From: Delphinus delphis | Taxonomy: Eukaryota; Chordata; Mammalia; Artiodactyla; Delphinidae | DNA: 64,000 nucleotides | Assembly (NCBI RefSeq): GCF_949987515.2 | Contig: NC_082694.2 | Location: forward strand, 64,292,080-64,356,079 | Direction: 5' to 3' | Shown here: positions 54,250 to 64,000 of the stretch, in pieces | Numbering within the stretch: the stretch's first letter is position 1 | Layout: every line of letters begins with the position of its first letter | Position numbers and translations under genes: made by a program | Notes under the pieces: model-generated | Seen by the model: only the letters and a program-made list of their open reading frames with translations | The model's database searches: none | Told to the model about the DNA's origin: nothing

Positions 54250-55275
54250 AAATTAATTGGCAATGGACCTCTCCTTACAGACAGAGCACTGTTAGTACCA
54301 GACTAGCCTTATCACCATAAAAAGTTACAAACTGGACGAAATTTAGGAAACAACTGTTTTTGAGAAGTTGGACAAAGGGTTACACAGGACTATGATCCCT
54401 GAGAGAAGGACAGTTGAGTTGTCTCAACAATCAACCTACACTTCTATCTAGAGGCACTTTGAGGGCTGCAGCACAGAAAGGTAGGAACCAAACAAAGCAC
54501 AGCAAGTCTTACTAAGAGCGGGAAAAGAGTTCAGAGTTCAGGGCTGAAAAGGTGGCTGAATTTGCAAGACAAAATAACAGGGAAGAGAGATCTGTGCAGA
54601 CAATAAGCTCCAGAAATCTCAATAAGCATCTCCTTGAGTCCTTGTCTGAATACTAAGCTATACTTGTGCAGGGCAAAACTTCTTAAGGCCAGGCAGGGAA
54701 CAACTACCAGACAGCTGCGAGCTGAATGGAGATTCTAGAGGTCACACGGTTCTGGGAGTTATTCAAGTTCCAACCAACCAGAGAGGAGAATTCTTACTGA
54801 TCACCTGTGGGATTAAGTTCAGCCCCCAAAAGGTTATACCTCAAGAGAAGGTTGACAGCAACTCTGGAATACGGACAACTCCAGACCCACCTTAAGCTTA
54901 AAATCAAGCTGATTCACAGGTAAATTAACCAAATGCCAAAATAAAACTCTACCTTCCTCAAGGGGAAGACAACAAAACCCAGAAACTCAACAACATAGCA
55001 TCCACAAGTGTAGGATATAATTTTTAAAAATTGGTAGACAGGCAAACAAGCAGGAAAATTCATCCATAACCAAATAAAAAATCAGTAAATAGAAATAGAC
55101 ACAGAAATTAAAGAGATGTTGGAATAAGCATACAAAAATTTCAAAGCAGTTGTTATAAATATAAAAAAAGATTTGAAGAGAACACGATAAGGTAACAACT
55201 GGGGAATCTCAGTAGAAACATGAAAACTATAGAAGAACCAAATAAAAATTCTTGAACTAAAAAAAAAAAATACAT
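54250..55275 (+). repeat. Old L1 5' region/ORF1 fragment
   Basis: 'gggattaagttcagccccca', 'acagaaattaaagagatgtt', 'aaatttcaaagcagttgtta' and the A-rich end at 55260-55272 are L1M ORF1-side phrases. Noncoding now. Confidence 0.55.
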
Positions 55276-55288
55276 TGTCTGAAATGAT

Positions 55289-55460
55289 GTTTAGTTTTTT
55301 TTTTTAATTGAGATGTAACTGATATATAGCATTGTATTACTTTTAGGTGTACTACATAATGATTTGATATATGTGTATATATCGGTGGGATATATTGATT
55401 ACCACAATAAGTTTAGTGAATATCCACCACCACACATAGTATAACAAGTTTAATGAATAT
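55289..55460 (-). repeat. Short L1 3'-end fragment, antisense
   Basis: Begins with a T-run and 'aattgagatgtaactgatat', then 'ttttaggtgtactacataat' and 'accacaataagtttagtgaa', a reversed L1 3' UTR. It lies between two sense L1 pieces and is a separate insertion. Confidence 0.7.
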
Positions 55461-56440
55461 GTTTAACAGCAGATTTGACATAAACATAAGAGCTAAACCA
55501 ATGAAACTCTTAGAAGAAAAGATAAGGTAATCTTCATGATCTTAGATTTGGCAACAGATTCTTAAATATGACACCAAAACCACAAGCAACAACAGAAAAA
55601 ACAGACAGGCTGGACCTCATCAAAATTAAAAACTTTTGTACCTCAAAAGACACTATCAAGAAAGTGAAAAACAACTTGCAGAATAGGAGAAAATATTTGC
55701 AAATCATATATTTGATATCAGATTTGTATCTAGGATATATAAAGAATTCTTACAACTCAACAGTAAAAAGACCAATAACCCAAATAGGTAAAGGATATCA
55801 ATAAACATTTCTCCAAAGATGATACACAAATGGCCAAAAAGCACATAAAAAGATGCTCAACATCATCAGCCATCAAGGAAATGCAAATCGAAACCACAAC
55901 AAGATACCACCTACTAGGATGACTGTAATCAAAAAGACAGACAATAATCAAAGACAAGTGTTGCCAAAGATGTTGAGAAATTAGAGCCCTCACACATTGC
56001 TGGTGGGGATGTAAAATGGTGCTTTAGAAAACAGTCTGGCAGTTTCTCAAATTTTTGAATAGAGAATGGATGAATTGTGAAAACATTAATCTAAGTGAAG
56101 AAAGGCAGTCAAAAAGACCACGCATTGTATGATTCCACTGATATGAAATATTCAGAATAGACAAATCTACAGAGACAGAATGTCCATTAGTGGTTGCCTA
56201 GGGGTGGGGATGGGGGGTAGACGTGGAAGGTGTTTGGGAGAAATGAGGAGTGACTGCTAACAGGTACAGGGCATTTCTTTTTATGGTAATAAAAATGTTC
56301 TAAAATTGACTGTGGGGATGGTTGCACAATTCTGAAAATAATTTTAAAAATCATTATATTGTACACTTTAAATGGATGAACTAGATGGCATGCGAATTAT
56401 TTACCATCTCAGTAAAGCTGTTAAATATTTATAGACTAAA
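55461..56440 (+). repeat. Old L1, ORF2 C-terminus and 3' UTR
   Basis: 'aaaaacttttgtacctcaaa', 'gaaaatatttgcaaatcata', 'aagatgctcaacatcatcag', 'atgcaaatcgaaaccacaac', then after a gap 'tggttgcctaggggtgggga' and 'acactttaaatggatgaact'. The ORF2 end is internally deleted. Confidence 0.8.
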
Positions 56441-56903
56441 AGAACTTTCTAATAGTGCAATTAACATAGGCAGCACATGCTGGTGAGCAACAAAATATAT
56501 GTGACACTTTGCTGTATACTCAGCAAAGTATATTTTTAACTAAAAAACTGTTCTACCAAAACTATTTTCTAAACAAAACAATGAATAACTTAGCTATTAC
56601 GAGAAGAAACTTATTTCTATATTTATAACTCATATAACTTAGGGTGTGACCTTCTGCCAAAGAGATACCTTCCTCCACCAGAAAAGGAATTGGTGTTCTT
56701 CTTTTTTTTTTGACATAAAATAATACGAAGTTTGAATCTTTTTGCCGCTTTCTCTCTCTCTCGCTCTCTTTTCTTACTGTGATAAGAACACTCAACATGA
56801 GATCACCCTTTTTAAAAATTTTAGGTGTACTCATCTTACATAACTGAAACTACAGACCCATAGGAATTCCTGTTCTGAACTGCAGTACAATTCAAATAAC
56901 TTA

Positions 56904-60069
<3,166 letters not shown>

Positions 60070-60079
60070 CAGCAACCAG

Positions 60080-60260
60080 AATAATTAGCACTTAATGAGC
60101 ACCTACAATGTTTGCCAAGCACTGATACTGTGAGCTTTCCACACATTAACCTCATCTATTCCTCACAACAGCCTTGTGAGGCAGTAAATATCACCCTCAT
60201 TAAAGAGGTGACCATGGACCAGAGGCAGTCAGCAAAAGAGGAGATTCGAGGCCCAGTCAG
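60080..60260 (-). repeat. MIR, antisense
   Basis: 'gcacttaatgagcacctaca', 'attcctcacaacagccttgt', 'gaggcagtaaatatcaccct' are reversed MIR landmarks. Confidence 0.65.
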
Positions 60261-60569
60261 TGTGACTCCAGAGCCCACATCATCTCCACGTGACCATGCC
60301 GCCCCCCGCTACACCGTCTGCCCCACACACAGCCGTGATTTACGGCAGTGCCATCCTTGTCACCAGTAGAGAGGGCGGGGTGTTGGGGGGAAGGAAAGAG
60401 TCCAATTAACATGTGCTGGAAAAACCCAGGAGACCAATTTTTTAAGAACCAGGGCATCATCTAATTCCCCCCTCCAAAAGCTCTCTGGATTAGGCAAGTG
60501 GACAAAGATGAAGCAGAAGAATCGATGGCTGTTCGGTTGGAGGAAAGAGCTGAAAGGCAAATCTCTTAC

Positions 60570-60722
60570 CAAGGGACTGGGCAAGGATGGAGAAAGATAA
60601 TCATCTGACAGAGAAGCTCTGGTGGAGGTTTCTGTGGAGCTTATTTCCAAGGCAAATTGTGAAGGCAGGCAAGCTGTAGGCAGCGCAGTGGTCTTTAGAA
60701 GCTGACAGTCTAGCTTTTTCCT
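60570..60722 (-). other. Candidate cassette exon (153 nt, open, phase 0)
   Basis: On the minus strand an acceptor 'tactggctccctcag' and donor 'cccttg|gtaaga' bracket exactly 51 open codons beginning RKKLDCQLLKTTALPTACLP and ending in a Ser/Pro-rich stretch (SDDYLSPSLPSPL). It lies in the intron upstream of the exon at 56952, whose acceptor is phase 0, so inclusion would keep the TTC27 frame. I know of no such segment in TTC27, and no family is recognised, so chance is the leading alternative. Confidence 0.2.
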
Positions 60723-60924
60723 CTGAGGGAGCCAGTACAGAAACACAAAAGCAGACCAACTATTTATCTTTAATATGATGATATATGCACTTGAAGAATG
60801 GTTTTAAATTATTTTAAAGATAATTATCAAAAAGCAGGAATGGTTGAAAACATGATCTCTCTTTGAATTTCCCTCAAAAGCCCCCTACAGAAACAGTGCA
60901 ATAGAGGGAAAGATAAATGACTGG

Positions 60925-61045
60925 GACTCAGGAGGTTCTAAGGTACTGTATGACCTTGGCCATGTCACTTAACCTCTGAGTCTTAGTTCCCCAGTTGTTA
61001 AATAGGGGGGTGGGGGGATGGATTAAGCAAAAATTCCAAGGCTCC
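60925..61045 (+). repeat. MIR
   Basis: 'gtatgaccttggccatgtca' and 'cttaacctctgagtcttagt' are forward MIR landmarks. The G-run 'taggggggtggggggatgg' follows at the expected 'aaaatggggataat' position. Confidence 0.75.
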
Positions 61046-62260
61046 TTCAGACCTCAGATTCTGAAAACCTGGAGGTGACAGGGTTCAAAGGTACATTAAT
61101 GCCATCTAGTGGCAGAACAAGTACACTGATGATGCAAATAGAATACTTAGAATCAGCAGGGTTGACAAACTAGGAGGAAATCAGTTCAATTACAGGCTTA
61201 GAAATCAATGAAAAGAAGCGGTGAGGAAAATGAGGCCTAGAAAAGAAATGATTTGCCTAAAGCCACACAATGGTTCCTGGTTTCTGGTGTGCAATACATG
61301 TGATGAAGAGAGTAACTGCAATACTTACTAAACCTTAATAATTAAAATAGAAGTTGAACACTAAGTACCACTGGACAGTGGGCATGGATTACTTTTAAAA
61401 GTTAATTTTTACAAGGGTATTTAAAGCACATCTGCAATAGGTGTCATTTACTTATGTATTACAATTTTCTTTCTTAAATTATGAGCCTACTATTCAAATT
61501 TCCTTCCTCCTCAAGGCTTCTGCAGAATGAATGAATAATCAGTAGCTTCACTTTTGTTTTTTTTTACTAATTTTCCTTACAGGATTGACTGAATTTTTCT
61601 GATGTCCCATATAATAAAGTGTAACACATTATAACTGAATCCTGAAGCCAAGCTACATTCTCCATTCTTTCCTTTCTATACCCCTGACTCATTCCCATGA
61701 CCCCAAATGCAGATAAGTTGTTGAATGCGGCTTCGTTAAACAGGAAGTGACCCAAGCCAAATCCAAGAGAGCTATCAATGCTGTCTGCTAATATCTTTTC
61801 CTAAAATGATGCTTGCTGCTCATAGTTTTTAAAAATGTGCACCACCAACTCTTTCGTAATCAAATTTCTCATTTACTATCAAATACTATGTTCTCCTCCC
61901 TAAGGAAACACAAGTCTTAACCTACCAGCTTCTCCCTCTCTCTCAAAAGTTTCCTCTATGTCAGTGTCTTCTTTTAAACTACAAGAGCAACTGAATTTTA
62001 TACACACTTTTTTTCTTCTACTAGAAAGGGTATTAATTGTTTAGTGTCCTCCTCTTATTCCTGTCCTAGACTTGGTTACCACTGGTTCTTCTATTTGCCT
62101 GCTCTTTCCAGAGAATTCACATGTGAGGTAACATGGGTGTTTACACATCATCTGCATGAAACTCTCCTGTTAGATATACCTCCCTATCTTTAGGCTACAG
62201 ATAATGGGGTAACAATGATTTTCTACCACACTGCAATGGGCAGGACAGAAAACTCCACGT
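61046..62260. other. TTC27 intron, nothing recognised
   Basis: Unique-looking intronic sequence without repeats that I can name and without an exon. Confidence 0.4.
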
Positions 62261-62264
62261 CAAC

Positions 62265-62465
62265 TGAGAACTTACTATGGGCCAGGAAATATGCTAGATA
62301 CTTTATACATATTGGCTCTAACTTTCCCAACAGCAAATTGAGATAGGGATTATATCTCCACTTTACAAATGAGGAAACTGAAGCTCAGAAAGATGAAGTG
62401 ATTTACCTTGGGATTACTAGGATTCAGAGTCAGGTCTATGGCCGCAGAGCTCTGCCCTCCCCTCT
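62265..62465 (-). repeat. MIR, antisense
   Basis: 'gaacttactatgggccagga', 'ctccactttacaaatgagga', 'aactgaagctcagaaagatg' and 'gccgcagagctctgccctcc' are reversed MIR landmarks. Confidence 0.8.
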
Positions 62466-63129
62466 ACCCCTTAGTCCCAGCTACAGCCCAGATGTTATCA
62501 CAGTGCTCGTATTTCTTGGCAGTTATGCAAGTTAGACCTTAAGAGTTTCATTTTTTATTGCTTACCAATATGAGAAAGGAAGAACAAAAGAGAAAGAATC
62601 TCTTTTTTCTCTACATATTATTCGCATATGGTTATTCTCTTCTCCACTGGAATGTAAGCTCCAATCCTCGAACCTCCCCACCACAGTAACACAAGTGCAC
62701 AACAGAAACTCTAACTCCATTTCAAATAAAAACATTTCTTCTTTCAAAAACTGAAATGAAAGAGAAAAAGTTGACCCCTACAAATCAAAGAAGAACAAAA
62801 GTTCTCAGGTTAATTAACAATTCTATCAGAGTACTACACCGTGGAAGTCCAGTCTTACATATAGCACGGGCAGGGAAAGGTTGCCTTGATTCCTCTAAAA
62901 CTCCCTGGTCTCGCAGAGAGTCACCCACTGTCATGTGCTGGACTGTCCCATTACATCAAAGTTACAACTTCACTTTGCTCCTGACAAAAGCCCCAATGGT
63001 TATGTATTAAAGAAAAACGTTCAAACCCGACAGTCTTGTATTCAAGGCTTTCCATAACATCTAACTTGACCTCAGCCAAATCTGCCATTCCTTCCTAAAT
63101 AAGACAACATCCTCTAGAGGCAAAACAAT

Positions 63130-63380
63130 GAACAGGTTAAGAGTAAGTGCTCTGAAATCAGAAAGCCCCACCCCGATCCCAGCGCCACACCTCATAAGCT
63201 GTGGGATCTCGTGTAAATTAATTAACCCCCTATTTCCTCACCTGTGAAATGAGGGGAATAACAGTAAGTACCTTGGGGATTGGGCTGAGGATTAAAACTG
63301 TATGCAAAATGCTTAGAATAGTACCTGGCACCTAGTAAATACTCAACGTTGGCTGCTAGAATTATTATTACAACTGAATT
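63130..63380 (+). repeat. MIR, nearly full length
   Basis: 'gttaagagtaagtgctctga', 'tgaaatgaggggaataacag', 'attgggctgaggattaaaac', 'agtacctggcacctagtaaa' and 'attattatta' cover almost the whole MIR consensus, including the 3' end. A young SINE is inserted directly after it. Confidence 0.88.
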
Positions 63381-63396
63381 TAAGAAGAAATAGTCA

Positions 63397-63608
63397 GGAC
63401 TTCCGTGGTGGCGCAGTGGTTGGGAGTCCGCCTGCCGATGCAGGGGACACGGGTTCGTGCCCCGGTCCGGGAAGATCCCACATGCTGCGGAGTGGTTGGG
63501 CCCGTGAGCCATGGCCGCTGAGCCTGTGAGTCCTGAGCCTGTGCTCCGCAACGGGAGAGGCCACAACAGTGAGAGGCCTGCGTACCGCAAAAAAAAAAAA
63601 AAAAAAAA
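63397..63608 (+). repeat. Young CHR-type SINE (~210 bp subfamily)
   Basis: Starts 'ggacttccgtggtggcgcag', has 'ggttcgtgccccggtccggg', 'gagccatggccgctgagcct' and ends 'gtgagaggcctgcgtaccgc' plus an unbroken A-run of about 20. Target duplication (aagaaatagtca / aataaatagtca) flanks it. Low divergence from the other two copies of this subfamily suggests recent insertion. Open frames of 81-133 codons on the minus strand are SINE-derived. Confidence 0.96.
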
Positions 63609-64000
63609 AGAATAAATAGTCAAAACCTACCGCTACCAAGAAACCTTTGCTTGCTACATGCTTGATTTTTGCATCTGCTAGTCTCCTTTCCCGAAACTAT
63701 TTTCCTAATTTTTGCCTCCTTTCTAAATCCCAACCACTCCTCTTAGTTCGTGACATCTCCATCAGGCCTTACCTACTTTTCATCACGCCATCACTAGGCA
63801 CCCAAAGCATGGCGTCTATTTACTCTACCCCTTGGTCACAGGAAAAGTTACTTCTGCCTCTTCTCTCCATTTAGCCCATATAAACCACAGGAGAGCAAGA
63901 GGCCACATCTCAACACAATTCTTTCGTAACCCCTCCCCCAATACCTCACAGTGATTTTATAAACAGTTCATTTACACTTATATTCTAGCTTACACTATAG

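Noticed and set aside
63222..63639. Overlapping minus-strand frames of 81-133 codons
   Set aside because: They come from the antisense reading of the young SINE at 63397-63608 and the adjoining MIR.

Overview
This window is mammalian nuclear DNA, most likely from a cetacean and probably a toothed whale. The evidence is 14 tRNA-derived CHR-type SINEs of the cetartiodactyl kind (head 'ggacttccctggtggcgcag'), cetartiodactyl-style L1 3' ends, and a younger ~210 bp SINE subfamily with a 3' end like 'gagaggcctgcgtaccgc' that I associate with odontocetes. The species call is inference. The order and the single-copy gene are much firmer. There are no prokaryotic features, CRISPR arrays, rRNAs or functional tRNAs.

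The only protein-coding gene I can support is TTC27 (tetratricopeptide repeat protein 27), on the minus strand. Its last seven coding exons lie at 56952-57050, 53230-53282, 48133-48298, 33568-33765, 32152-32263, 27139-27239 and 23015-23137. All junctions are GT-AG and the phases agree throughout. Together they encode the C-terminal 283 residues plus stop with no frameshift. A poly(A) signal lies 92 nt past the stop. The 5' half of the gene is beyond position 64000.

Layout: 1-22.8 kb is intergenic DNA downstream of TTC27, made of nested L1 fragments, SINEs, a MER20 and old MIR/L2 pieces. In human the next gene in this direction is LTBP1, but none of it is visible here. 22.9-64 kb is TTC27 exons and introns, with more SINE, L1, MIR and L2 insertions, several microsatellites and purine-rich tracts. 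The 13-kb stretch from 29.0 to 42.6 kb has no CHR SINE.

I found no undescribed biological system. The most useful leads are a 153-nt open, phase-compatible candidate cassette exon at 60570-60722 (minus), a candidate stop-containing ('poison') exon at 25973-26041 (minus), and two SINEs inserted one after the other into the same target site at 24.9-25.5 kb, leaving three copies of the target sequence.
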